Assembly (NCBI RefSeq): GCF_000003605.2
Contig: NW_003137821.1
Span: forward strand, 962,233-998,825
DNA length: 36,593 nt
Origin: Saccoglossus kowalevskii
Taxonomy: Eukaryota; Hemichordata; Enteropneusta; Harrimaniidae
Reading direction: 5' to 3'
Under the pieces are notes generated by a model. The model saw only the letters and a program-made list of their open reading frames with translations, was not told the DNA's origin and searched no databases. Shown here in pieces: positions 24,679 through 36,593 of the stretch (position 1 is the first letter of the stretch; the number at the start of each line of letters is the position of its first letter). The position numbers and the translations under genes are program-made.

Positions 24679-24707
24679 TTTATTTTTTTTTATTTTTTTT
24701 ATTTTTT
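24679..24707. repeat. Poly(T)/TTTTTTTTA tract
   Basis: Three A-interrupted T runs, possibly a retroelement A-tail on the minus strand. It sits where the left arm has a different, longer segment. Confidence 0.7.
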
Positions 24708-26249
24708 AACATCTTCACCATGATTTAATGCCGCGAACCGGGCAAAATGTGTAAAATAACCTCTGTTTTCACGACTAAAGGTACACCCACAGCCTTCCCG
24801 ATGACGAGCCGTTTAATACACGCATTATTCAATACTAGTTCCCTACGAAGAACACATTATGAATTGTCTCCATAAACATAATTACTGTCCCCAAACAATA
24901 CAACTAGAATATGGTTGCAATAATTTATATCAAGCTTTTCAATGATCTGTAATTTCTTTTGCAATATTTTGCCAAAATCGATTACGCAACTTCATACAAC
25001 ATTAAATCTGTTGGGATGTTTGCTGCTTAACCAGCATAGAGAATAATTATACCGAATGAGTTACCAATCAGTACGCAATTCAATCTCCATGTAATTAGAA
25101 ACTAGACTTGAAATATACATTTTCGTTATTGATGCCTCTGTGTCAGTGCTATTCTAAAACTAGTGATCATTCAGTTGCGCAAATTTGACATTCAATATCC
25201 ATGAATACTAGGTCTTGCTTACTTGTGTTCTACATTACGTAATTGCTTCACCATGTTTTCAATAAACTCACCTTGTGTGCTGTTATATGATATGATGGTA
25301 TGTGTTCTTAATTGTTTAAACTGTTAGTATGTCAGGTCCGGGTTTTGATGTATATTGCATGTTAGGTCACATTTCAAACTTTGTATTGAATAGTATGCGT
25401 AATCAAACTCAACACTGCGTACTATTATGTCCTGCTACAAGCCCTTTAACATTACGGAATGAATGTAGTATATCTACATATGGATTTAATGCACGTCTAC
25501 TTGAAATATATTACATATGTGTATATTCCTCAATGGTGTTTGTGCCAGACTTCAGAATTAATAGTAAATCGAGGGTATGTCACAAGAGGGTTTATAGTCA
25601 TAAAATTTTGCTCACTTTGAAGAGGCGAACGTGTGAAATTTACATGAATTGGTGGAATAGACACCACACAGCATTAAAGTTGTATAAGGAACTGTCGCAC
25701 CTTTTTTCAAATAAATGCATACAGTCAGCTCAATTTGAATAAAGTATTTGTTCTTCTATATTTTCGTAGACGTCAGACTTCCCATACTTGAGCACTAATT
25801 ATATTATTAATTAAAAATATTGTTAAATATGGTAATTGTAGACTAGTGATTGTTTGTCATTGTTTTATATATAGTATTTGGGATCCTAGATAAAACGACT
25901 GCATTCACTACTATATTATGTTAAAACATTGACAACAGAAAACGTACACTACGTCATAATAAGTGTCAATCTTTTCAATATAACTTTCTTAGCATAATGA
26001 TTCCATGCGCTCTAGCAAATGCAACTCCCTCTTCATTTGCGACATTATCTTGAGGTTCCGAGTAACGTTTTTAATGATTTTCGTCAAGCTATATACTTAA
26101 AGAATCAAACGTATCTCTCCTGGCACAATAATAATTCATGAACAAGTACAGGAACATCAAATTTAAATAAACATGCAATAGGATCTATACCAGGCATGTA
26201 AAGTATGACGAACATGTTTAATATAGCATTCACATATATTCCACTATGC

Positions 26250-27930
26250 TGAAATCACACAGTGACAGAAAGTGTCATATATAATGTCACCTGGAAAACA
26301 AACTAGCGTGTTTGCAATTGTTAGCACCTTCTACCTCAATATATCACATCTACTCAAATCAGAACTAGATTGAATGTGAATAAATGAACGTAAATATATG
26401 TCATATCACTACTTCAACGAGAATGTTATAATATAAAAAGTGTATTTTTTAAAATTTTAAACGTATATTTGAAAGGAATTGAAATGTTTGCAAGAAATTC
26501 TTGAACTAAAGAAAGCAAATGAAACAAATGACCTCATGACCCCGTGTGATGAAAAAATGATATGGATCACTGACTCTGACTCTTATCTAAGATGAAAACA
26601 AAAATCAATCGGCATGTGCACAACACTTATCTGGTAAATGCTCTTGCCCATGCAGGGTGCCCTTGCACATAGTCGTGCATGGAAGGTATGTCATTTATGT
26701 TTGTGATTAGTCAATTAATAAAAAAAAAACATGACTGATGTTTAAAAAATGAGCATTATCTATGTTTTGGTTATTCAGTGGGCCATTGTTAATTTACATA
26801 AATATAAAGATGTATTGTATCTATTGTCATTTGCTCATGAATAATTCAAAGCATGCCACTTGAAATTGGACGGATTCATCTATTCAAATTTCTCCTCAGA
26901 AACTCGATTGAAAATTGCAATAGCTCAGTCGTTAGAGAGACTACCCGCTGTGGTTGATGTTGCGGGTCCCCTCCAACTTTTTTCACTAATCAAGGAAGAA
27001 CTCTCCCCCCTCGTCAATTCCAGATGTTGCACTTTGTCTAAAGCTACACAGTTTTGGTCTTAGTCTGCTTTACAATAGCGGTTTACAAATGTTATGAAGC
27101 TAAGACAATGGCGGTTTATGAATATTTCTTTGTACCAATAACGCTTAGTGTGACCTGTTTAAACTCTGCATAATAAAAAAAGATTACTGAAATAAATCAA
27201 CGGCCGGAACAATTGATCACGTGACCAAAAGTAGTAATAACAGTAAATTAACTGGATCATCTGAAATCATGGCCAAATGATTCTTTTTATTATTCACGCT
27301 TATTTTCGTAAAATATGAAGCACATTTTGCATGTTCTAAGTTTCATTTCTGGTAGGGCTCTGGAGGTTTAACTGCGTGTAGCAAAGACTGTGTACACATG
27401 ACAAATGCATCTATACCTTAAATGAAATCAGCACAAGTATGGCTGAGAACTGAGTGATAATATGGCCACGCTCAAACAACTTGATGTGCATATACAATTC
27501 TATACATTTTCTCTTTGTACCCACTCTAAAACAATTTTAATGTCTTCTTCCAGTTTTAGACAGTGATATTTGATTTGTTTTACTAATCCTTGACTAGTGA
27601 TCTAGTGCCGGAAACTGAATATCTTTTCGTTGTAATATCCCCACATGAGCAAGGCCCACAACATTCGATTAATACTAAATGTTATCAGTAACAAACGCAT
27701 AAAATACGTTCGCACTTTATTTAAATGACGGACATTTTTCATAATAAAATGTTATCAGTGTCACGTTTACTAATCAACCGGATGACTGAATTTATCCCAC
27801 AATCAAATTTATCATATTAAACATTTCTCGTTTCCATGTTTGTATAATATTTTGAGTAGCTATAACTGCGCCTGGCTACTTTAAAGTGTAATAAATTGTT
27901 TAAACAATTGCATTCGTAATTATGGCAATT
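26250..27930. mobile_element. About 1.7 kb right-arm-specific insertion
   Basis: Left-arm sequence 2155-2270 spans this place with only about 100 bp. The insert holds the tRNA-like SINE head and one copy of a tandem 243-bp unit. There is no intact ORF; the 67-codon frame at 26860-27063 overlaps the tRNA-like part and is unlikely to be coding. It may be several nested insertions. Confidence 0.6.
26915..26980 (+). mobile_element. tRNA-derived SINE head (degenerate)
   Basis: TAGCTCAGTCGTTAGAG (26921-26937) closely fits a tRNA D-arm / pol III box A. ACCCGC (26943-26948) and GCGGGT (26962-26967) could pair as an anticodon-like stem, followed by a degenerate box B (GGGTCCCCTCC). It has no proper acceptor stem, so it is a SINE or tRNA pseudogene, not a working tRNA. 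Confidence 0.5.
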
Positions 27931-28172
27931 ATGGCAAACCCATAAAATACGTTCGCACTTTATTTAAATGACGGACATTTTTCATAATAAAATGTTATCA
28001 GTGTCACGTTTACTAACCAACCGGATGATTGAATTTATCCCACAATCAAATTTATCACATTAAACATTTCTCGTTTCCATGTTTGTATAATATTTTGAGT
28101 AGCTATAACTGCGCCTGGCTACTTTAAAGTGTTATAAATTGTTTAAACAATTGCATTCGTAATTATGGCAAT
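27698..28172. repeat. Recent tandem duplication, 243-bp period
   Basis: Copy 1 (27698-27929) and copy 2 (27941-28172) differ at four positions that I count in about 232 bp. The last ~60 bp of each unit match left-arm 2100-2155. The copies are far more alike than the two arms are, so this duplication is younger than the inverted repeat. Confidence 0.93.
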
Positions 28173-29067
28173 GCTTTATAACTAATAGCATAACCAAACC
28201 TACTGTGACCATGATAGTCGTTGAGTCAAATCATTAATGGACAGCCATTCGAGTTTCAGTTATGTTTCGTTAGTTTGCCAGTCCCTTGACTGACTCTCAA
28301 TACCATAAGGATATTACGAGGGAACAAAGTATGCACAAAGACAGAAGTACGAGTGTATGTACTGACATACAGCGTATTTAGCTCAAAAATTAGAAAACAA
28401 TATAACACACACGACAATAAATAAAATGCTAGCTTTCGCTTTCGTTTTACCGAGACTAGACCTTCTATGCCATGGATTTATTTTTAAAACAACAATCTTA
28501 GAAACAATATGTAATCGTTCCAATTTTGGAATTTGCAAATATGCCGTACAAATCCACAGCACTACATCGCGTTGTAAACCATATTTATCAGTATTGCCCA
28601 AATGTCTTTCAATTGAGGTTGTCAAACAATATTACAGTTAGCACATTAATTTACACCACGTCCAATTGAAGTAATGAATATTTACGTGTATCTCTCAAGA
28701 CATAGATTGAAAACATGTTCTGGGTAAGAATCCAAAAAAAAATCCAATCTAATCAAGAAAATGTCTATAAACATGACAGGGGTAATAACACTAATTATTT
28801 TTGCTGTACAACCTGTATTAAAACTCTCGCGCGATCTGAAGCAGTTAAATATTAAATTATTATGTTCATATATATCTCAGACTGGTGTAAAAATCTCTTT
28901 CTTATCGGTTATATGATGTGCCAGGTTTGGGAAATTACGACCGCACTGTAATTTCAATCTACCATTTTGCGAGTCAGATAATATGGGGTGAAAATAGAGG
29001 ATTGGGATTGTAGCTCAATAAATATTAATGGCCTAGGAAAAACTGAACTAGCGGCAATTTGTTAATA

Positions 29068-29591
29068 TGACAGAGCTAACTAAACAAAAAGAAATATTTA
29101 AACAAGCCGCAAATATTGAGCAAAAAAAGTCGCACAAGCAGCTGAAGTTGATAGAGTAAAGATAACACAAAATTTATGGCCGCAAAGCAGTTTATTATTA
29201 TGATAGTGAAGGTGCAACTCTTTGTGATGCAATTGTCACTAAATAGAAAAACAAGGTGAAATTTCTGGCAATAAAGGTACTAGTCTCCAAACACATACAC
29301 CCGGGCCGGCCAGATGGACCAAATATTGACCATCCCTAAGAGTGTTCTGTGGGTGAAATTCCCCGTCATACAGTTGGTGTATCAAACACAAATGATTTTC
29401 CTGAAGGGCTAAAGGTTGACGGCGATTCCCTAACCAACACCCCATGCGGCAACAATTGTGAATTTCTGCAATTACCATGGTGAACACGGGTGGCAATCTT
29501 GGGGAACATTTGGCTGATGATCATCTTGGAGATTCCCGGTCCGATGTCCAAGATGGTGCCAATCAGCAGACTTGGGGCTCGAGGTTATATA
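29068..29591 (+). pseudogene. Decayed ORF of unknown family, right copy
   Basis: An upstream frame from ATG 29068 reads MTELTKQKEIFKQAANIEQ and stops. From 29175 a single frame runs 139 codons to a TAG at 29592, broken by only three stops (29244, 29337, 29481). Readable parts are YGRKAVYYYDSEGATLCDAI, ECSVGEIPRHTVGV, GLKVDG and NNCEF. The stop at 29337 (TAA) is CAA in the left copy, so it arose after duplication. This is a former protein-coding segment that I cannot assign to a family. Confidence 0.45.
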
Positions 29592-30060
29592 TAGTGTTTA
29601 GACAAGAGCTCAGTCTCGGACCAAAAAAAAGTGTACACAGCCAGTACCCGGATTCATGCTCATTTGGTGTACCCTGACAGTTTGTATGAATTGCAACAAA
29701 GGACTTGACTTTGAACTGGTTTGTTATGTATACCGCCAAGAAGACAATTGTGGCAAATGGTTAGTGCATGGTCTACTGCACTGAAGATGTCAATCTCATA
29801 ATTTCCCCAGTTTCCTCTTTTCAACGCAAATCCGCAAAATAGTTCTCTTTATTTTCTTCATTTTCCTACAGAAGTTTGGAACAAAATTGGCCATATTTTT
29901 TGAGTAAAAACTGGAAATTGACTCAAATTTTGTCTGTTGGCTCAAAAATTAGGCTTCATTTCCAGAAATATTAAAGAATATAAAAAATTGTAGAAACAAT
30001 CGCGCGAGTCTGGTGGTGAAATGGTAAGATTACATATGAATACGTCATTAATCTACAGAA

Positions 30061-30884
30061 TCGATTGGAGGACACGTGATCAGTACCATACATAATATGA
30101 CAAATGTAAAATATGTTACCATCGGTGAGATGGTAGTGTTATTGCTTCCTGTGGCCCAAGATAATTTGTAGATATTAACTAGAAATTCTAATTCGCTCCA
30201 AACCAGTACCTCACTTCAGTTCTCACATTTGTTTGGATAGTTCCGCTCTTAGTTAAATTTATTTCATCGCCCGTTATAGCAGCTGTCCAGACTGACACCA
30301 TATCACTCGCATCTATTTAGAAGCGCGTACTGGGAAGAACGCCGCGATCAAACGCGTTTTTACTGTTCTGCTTTTCACTATTTTAGCTATTGTTTACAAC
30401 TCTAAATGTGAACCTGCTAAACTGATAGCCATTATCCTGGATTTGCGCCAATCACAACTCTTATAAATTGACAATCACTTATCTGTATCAAAGTTACCAC
30501 TATTATCAATTGCTTACTGTAATTTGCGTTTGTGAATTTCTAAGAAATGTAAACAGCTTTTCGTATTGCTGTCTGAGCGACATTCAAATGTTCAAAAGTT
30601 TGCTCGCATATCAGTTCTAATCTTTTTTTTCAAACCATGTATACCCGCTAGCTTAACAATGACATAGCTATGATAAATATTTCGTTGGATGATAACACAA
30701 CAAGTTCACAAAAGATGTCACACTTTTGATCATAACCTCAAACAATGCAATCAAATTACGTCACAAAATCCATAATTTCTATGATATCAATGAATAAAAT
30801 TACAATCTGATACTATCCGATGTGACCTATTTCATATAACCTAATAGGATGACAACCCATTATGCGATGATTACAGGATATTAT
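30061..30884. other. Right flank outside the arms, no gene seen
   Basis: AT-rich with short chance frames only. No match to left-end sequence 1-325 was recognised. Confidence 0.6.
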
Positions 30885-31200
30885 TAGTTTTCAACGTAGC
30901 ACATATTGTAACCATATTTTAATAATCTGCCATATACGATTTTCATGAAATTGTGCTGGTATTTGCAGCAAATTATTCGAATTTGAATTTTTGTTCAAAT
31001 TCTCGTAACACTTCGTGAAGCACAACATGGCATAATGCGAGATGGATTTATATGACAGGAATAATTATACATATCACAGAAATAATTAATTTTCAACATG
31101 CACCAGAGATGAAATTTATTAACAACAGACGAGATAGCTGTATGGTATTCGTTGAGCCTGAATAAATACATCACGTATTCATTGTGCTAATAATTGTAAT
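30885..31200 (+). repeat. Diverged direct repeat, copy 1
   Basis: Shares CGTAGCACAT, TTGTAACCAT, TTTTAATAA, GCTGGTAT, GTGAAGCACAACATGG-like and TTTCAACATGCA words in order with 32960-33270, about 2.07 kb away, at roughly 70 % by eye. No coding content. Confidence 0.6.
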
Positions 31201-31269
31201 ATAAAACTACCAAGTTTGCATGCGACTAAAATTTTATCATTAATGAGGAATTATGAAATCATGATTATG

Positions 31270-31345
31270 AATTAACCTTCAGTACGTAATTCGAAGTAAC
31301 AAATTACTACAATTTAATCTCTACTTAATTGGAAAATGGACTGAG
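31270..31345 (-). repeat. Short diverged match to the arm sequence near 3350-3425
   Basis: TTCAGTACG, AAGTAA, AAATTACT and CAATTTAATCTC occur in the same order as in the reverse complement of left-arm 3350-3425, and in right-arm 25070-25110. Only about 70 bp is convincing. Confidence 0.4.
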
Positions 31346-32959
31346 AGTTATTGGTGATTAACATAACTTCCGATTCGTTACTCACAGAACATCTTCAAAT
31401 TTTCTTCTAAATCCAGGAATGTGGCAATTATGAAACAACTACAAATTTAATGGAAACTACCCTGGACCCATATGTAATAATATTTTGCAAATATTGTGAT
31501 AATATGCGTTTCATACGATAATTTCCAGATAACGGAAACCCGAACATCCTTTTTTTAATTTTAATATTAATCACGTCAGTGGTGTTCACACGACTCCGTC
31601 AATACAATAAAAAATAAAATACGTTAACGATGTTTGGTTGTTCGGTATTTAATACACTATTTAAGGCACGTGCATCCAAGCTTCTTCAATAACATGTCTC
31701 CAGCGTCACGTCTACTAATTTATCGTACATTTGATTTTATTGCCGAAACAAATTGATCAATTATTTCAAATTGACTATGTCAACATAATTTTACATTTCT
31801 AATGACAAGAGGGTGTTAAAACTGACAACAGAAAATACTTAGCGCTAGTAAATGATTGGAATTTTTGGATTGCTGCTTAGCCAATATTAAAATCAATGTT
31901 TATTTGTTTGGCAACCCTAACTCCAAATACTGAACAACATTGACCAGTAGGTTGCTCCCAGCAATTATAAATAACTTTTGTCGAAAGCGACAGCATTGTG
32001 GTGCAGTATCAATTACCCGGCGCGTGACACATCATCTTTAACCGACGTACATACAATTTGATTGCATTTTACTGGCGACGAATCGCAAAGAATTGTTCCT
32101 GATCACAATGCGGAGATGGAAATCAATTTAAGGACACAAGGGCAATCGCAATATATTGAGGTGTTAAAAGTTGGCGAAATCGCGCGTAACCTGACACTTT
32201 GTAAATTACATACTCTGACATAACAGCTATTGGCCTATTAAGTACACAATGTGAATTATTTATACATTTACATGTATATTTCAGAGTGGTGTTAGAATGA
32301 TCCACGAATGAAAGGTTTAAGTGATCTTATTTCATTCATGCTTTTTCGCTGGCAATATATAATAAAAAAAACTTTCATGACATTAATCTGTATTCAGCCT
32401 GGATAAGTAAGATCAGTGGTTGGTTGCATGTTATGGGTAATATGTTGATAACAAACACTATAAACAAAGAAACGCCATTATAAAAACCAAGATCGATAGT
32501 GAATGATGTATGCTTCTCAAGTGAGCTACCAATACTGCAGACAGCATTGCACTTCAGGAGGGCGGGGGCTTTTGTGTAATCTAATACTTCGGTAATCATA
32601 ATATCATGTCAGTTTAACTATTAGGAAGAAATAGAATACTTACATTCCAACACACAATGTGAATATCTGGTTACGTGAGTCACGCATTTACCTAATCGAT
32701 GATTACCAATGCTCAAGTATCATTAATCATGCCAAACACTCGTATAATGCTCGGTTGTTTTTAATTGATATATACTTCAAACAAATTTATCAAATATTAA
32801 ACGCTTCGTCTGTTACATTTTATTTCAGTGTGCTTTCTGTAGTTGATCACATTCATCTTTGTATGATATATACGAAAAACATATGAGGTAACAAATCGAG
32901 CATGAAACTATTTTCAACGTTGTAATATCTAGGATACATTGAGTAAACCAGAGTGACTT
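31346..32959. other. Gene-free stretch
   Basis: Only short frames (for example 32375-32599 minus) without recognisable domains. A weak match to right-arm 25925-25955 near 31815 (GTTAAAAC, GACAACAGAAAA). Confidence 0.6.
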
Positions 32960-33270
32960 TATTATATTTCAGCGTAGCACATTGTAACCATGTTTTAATA
33001 AACTACTCTTCACGACGTTGCGCTGGTATGTGCAACGAATAGATTAAAATATACGATTAAGTAGTGATAGTTTTGTTCGATTTTTATATAGCACTCCATG
33101 AAGTACAACATGGCTTTATGTAACGATAATAAGTAGCCATCTTTTCAGATTTAATTAAATTTCAACATGCAACGGAGTGAAATATATTGGTTACAGGTAG
33201 CAATGTGATAGTCGCTTATTCTTGGATAAAAATCACTATGCATTTACTGATTCAGGCTTAATTACTCCGA
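32960..33270 (+). repeat. Diverged direct repeat, copy 2
   Basis: Second copy of 30885-31200: GCGTAGCACATTGTAACCAT near its start and TTTCAACATGCAACGGAG near its middle. Confidence 0.6.
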
Positions 33271-34812
33271 AATTATCAGACTTTACTGGTGACTCGGTAT
33301 GTGCTGATAACGATAATATATAGGTAACATCGAATATTCCAATATCGAGTTAATTAGACTTTCGAAGCGAGATTGTCCTGATAGTGTGCTAGAAGTCATA
33401 TTCCTGATTAAATTAGGCTGACCTTATTTGTTTGCAGAGTCTGATAGTATTGTGGATATCATTTTACATGATAACGTCACGAGGATTGAAGGAACTGACA
33501 TGTTTACATGGAAACATGTATATTATCTCTAGATATATATATATATATATGCGACGGAGATGTGACGATGTGTATTGGAGCTGCAACAATAACATCCATG
33601 TACCAACACAGTATTATTTTACAATAAAATATGAATACCTATGACAATAGTTATACGTACAATATCGTTTCGTGTATGCTGTAAACTAATATTCCATACA
33701 CATCCACGCAACCGAAATAATAATATAAACATTGTGTGTGATTAAAGCGTCTATCGTTCAGTTCACTGATATTTTCTGAATTCGTGTTTATTTAGCAGTA
33801 ATGCGCGGATTTCGTAAAAATATATTGTGATATGTGCATGTGAATGTGATCAGTGAAATCAATTTTAAGACATGAGAAAACAGCGAGATTGATTGAATGT
33901 GGGCGTTTGTACCAGAGCGCAGAAAATCATTTGCCCGACCTTATAAAGTAACAAAAGTAAGGTAATTTGTTTGACATACACCGGTCAGTCGCCAGAGATA
34001 CAATATAATGCATTATATTTGTCATAAGAATATGTGAAACAAAAGTATAAAGAGACATTACTGTTTGCAATTGCGCATTTAATCATATAAAGCATGTTTA
34101 CCAAAATTGAAATGCAAAATAGCTACTTTGTTATACACTAAACCCTTGGCTTTATGAACTGCTTGAAACATAACATGTAAAAACATGTCATAACATAGGT
34201 TGCATTATTCTATAAATATCCTATCAATAACATTTATGTCCCGTAAAATACTCTGAGTTTCATTTTGAAAAAAGTGCATTTGTGTTTGTTTACAATGCGA
34301 TTAATTTTCATCAAAATGTGTTTAACTACTCTAACAAACACTTTTCAAAAAATACTAAAACGCTAAGGTTTTGATAGATTTTGAAAGAAAATACAGATGT
34401 TTTATAATAATATACGCATGTTTTCAATTTGAGCAGCGTGGCTTTAATTAAAACAGTTTGAAAACACAAATGTGCTCCGAAGATTTACAGTGTAGAAGTA
34501 CGGGTTCGGTTCAAAGACAATGTGGTGTGTTACACACAACAATGCTACATATACTAGATTAGTTAAGGCGAAGCACAATAATTAGAAATAATTTCCGGAT
34601 TTCTGAATTAATTAAATTATCTGCTGAACCATCGACCCAATATAATTTGTAAATATTTACTCCTTCAATGTCCATTACATTGCCATACACATTAGTAGTG
34701 CATGTAATGTCTAGTGTCGCAGGAGTGAAGAAAATATGATACAACATAAATGGTGGAACATTGATCTTTGATATATAAATATACTAAATAAAACAGCAAC
34801 AGCTGATTCATA
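33271..34812. other. Gene-free stretch with a short (AT)n run
   Basis: Contains an (AT)n tract at 33532-33550. Otherwise AT-rich DNA with no recognisable coding or RNA feature. Confidence 0.6.
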
Positions 34813-35460
34813 CTCTACGCTCAGGTTACGCAACGTGTTTAGTATCGTATAAGTGTCGGGAGTTAAAGGTAAAACGTCACCTTTAATACAGAGATTACGT
34901 CTAGTGCATATCGAATGATTGCATTTTGAGAAAAAACAGTTTATATCCGTTGTCTGGGTGTCGGAATTGTGTAGTAGTTACAGTACAATTGATATATATT
35001 CTTCGTCATATCCCTATGTTGTTTAGTGTGTTCGTCAACGATATTCTATATCGTTTAGAACGTCACAGTGAAAAATAGAGAACACAAAACTTCTGAGACT
35101 TATTTCATGAGTATGATTTTTTATATTTTCGTCAACAATTAAATAATAGTTCTAAACTCATTCATAAATTCACACTGATTCAGGAAATCATTTCCACAGA
35201 AATAATAAATCTTGTGTATAACACATTTCATTCACTTCCTATGACGTGGAATGCCTAATAAGTGAATCCGCCGTCATTACATGTGGCGACTCAATAATCG
35301 ATGACGGCAGATACACTTTTAGTCAATTTTGGAGTCAATACTCTAAATGCGATTATATCACAGAGTCGCTATTGTTTGGCTTATTGATAATAAGTCAGGG
35401 TATCGTATCAGTGTGATTCTTCAAATCTCTCAAATATGCTTTCATTATAAGCTGTCGCAC
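34813..35460 (+). repeat. Third, partial and diverged copy of the arm sequence
   Basis: In left-arm orientation. GGTTACGCAACGTGTTTA, GTGTCGGGAGTTAAAG, AACGTCA and TTTATATCCGTTG (34823-34945) match left-arm 6880-7010 / 7390-7400 and right-arm 22250-22800. AATAAGTGAATCCGCCGTCA through TATCGTATC and AATATGCTTTCATTATAAG (35257-35450) match left-arm 8795-9000 and right-arm 20870-21060. About 1.5 kb of arm sequence between the two blocks is missing here. Confidence 0.75.
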
Positions 35461-36593
35461 ATGAAAACAATTCAAACTAAATAAAATAACTAGGCCAGTC
35501 AATATGAAATGTATTACAAGGAGAACAAAGAACCTTTAGTCAACTTACTTTCTTTCACGATAATGTAATATAATGAAATCAAACAACGGGTTCGAGCAAG
35601 ATCAAGTTTTACACAAAATCTATTTTATTACTTTTATTATAATTGAGAAAGCAGGTGATCAAAATGATATGACTCTTCGCATACTACAGAAGCAAAAAAT
35701 CTCCGCCCCTCCCCAATGTTAAGTTGGAAAATAATGACCCACCCTCAATTATATTTGCATCCGCATCCATTTATGAACATTCTCGTCAATCACGCTCAAC
35801 AGATCAATTCTGGTCAATTTTAGGGAAATGAGGGAACATCTAGTGTGACTAAGCAATCGATTGATGCATAATCATTAAATTAAGAATGATGATGACGATG
35901 TCTAAACTGTCACATAGCAACCAACATCAATTATCGATGGTCAGAAATTGTAATAAAAGCAATAGAGCAGCGCTTCCAAAAAATAAGATATATAGATGCA
36001 GCAACACCAAAACGTGACTAATATATTGCATGGCGTTGTCACGTAAAGAGATTGCATTGAAACTCAAATAATAAAATAACAATAGAACAAAATGACAGCT
36101 GTATTTATTTACATTGGTGCAACCCAAAAGAAATCTGACGGAAAATACAACGATAGCATGGACAGAATTCTTTCATATACAATACCGTCCCTTGAATTTC
36201 ATTCAAAACAAAACAAGGCCTTTTATCAGTTATGGGGTGTTGTCAAAAAAGATGAGATTTTGTTTTTTCCCAGACCATTGCTGCGCGTTGCTTAATCCAT
36301 TAGTGCACTCAATGAACTGTTGTAATATTGAGGACATATTTCAATAATTTATTTTGTCTACTTACAATAAGATATATTGATGAAGGTAATATTAGTTTCA
36401 ATTAGTGTGAAACAATTGTATAATTGCAATTGCAGACTTGCTACATCCGTGTTATGTTTTTTACAACGAACCACATCTGGTAAATTTGAATAATAAATAT
36501 ACTTCTAACGCTATAAAATAACATGTACAACTGTAGCTCATTAAACGCAAATCGCACTAGGAAATACAAGTTCAATACATGACAAAACATGTT
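35461..36593. other. Gene-free right end
   Basis: Two overlapping plus-strand frames (36092-36295, 36114-36347) have no recognisable domain. An exon of a gene extending past the window cannot be excluded. Confidence 0.5.

Larger units (their letters stand above)
19604..30060 (-). repeat. Right arm of giant inverted repeat
   Basis: Inverted copy of 325-10000. Inner edge at 19604 (TTTCCAGTG), next to a 9.6 kb spacer that holds the GPCR coding region. Outer edge near 30050-30070, beyond which the left-arm match is lost. Relative to the left arm it carries a large insertion (about 26250-27930) and lacks several 0.3 kb left-arm segments, including part of the LINE fragment. No intact gene is seen. 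The longest open frame (25329-25742) is not conserved in the left copy. Confidence 0.9.

Noticed and set aside
25329-25742. 137-codon plus-strand frame, the longest apart from the GPCR
   Set aside because: The left-arm copy (2755-3140) has frame-breaking indels and a stop at the equivalent place, and no domain is visible; likely chance.
36092-36347. Two overlapping 67- and 77-codon plus-strand frames
   Set aside because: No recognisable domain, splice context or second copy. Kept only as a note on the right end.

Overview
The window looks like an AT-rich metazoan genomic segment, most likely from a marine invertebrate. The reasons are a spliced class A (rhodopsin-type) GPCR gene with GT-AG introns (one about 6 kb), decayed non-LTR retrotransposon (LINE) 3' ends, a tRNA-like SINE head, scattered microsatellites and large gene-free stretches. 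No species can be named from the sequence. There is one assembly gap of N's (15342-15678).

One real gene is supported. It is a four-exon GPCR on the minus strand (10964-18693, 378 codons plus stop after joining exons 18693-18546, 12486-12341, 12092-11992 and 11705-10964; intron phases 1, 0, 2). All seven membrane segments and the TM3-ECL2 cysteine pair are present. Several class A signature residues are replaced: DRY is DRC, W4.50 is Q, W6.48 is L, and NPxxY is KPVVY.

The gene sits in the centre of a very large inverted repeat. The left arm (about 325-10000) matches the reverse complement of the right arm (about 19604-30060) nearly end to end, at roughly 80-90 % where I aligned it by eye. 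The arms are broken by arm-specific indels of 0.3-1.8 kb. The 9.6 kb spacer between the arms holds the whole GPCR coding region. Both arms carry the same relics: a LINE reverse-transcriptase C-terminus, a decayed unknown ORF near the outer ends, and a pentanucleotide array whose unit differs between arms.

The right flank (30061-36593) has no recognisable gene. It contains a shorter, more diverged third copy of arm sequence (about 34813-35460) and a diverged direct repeat (about 30885-31200 and 32960-33270). The arm sequence therefore belongs to a multi-copy family and is not unique DNA. Nothing in the window indicates a bacterial, viral or CRISPR system. The points of interest are the unusual receptor and the inverted repeat around it.
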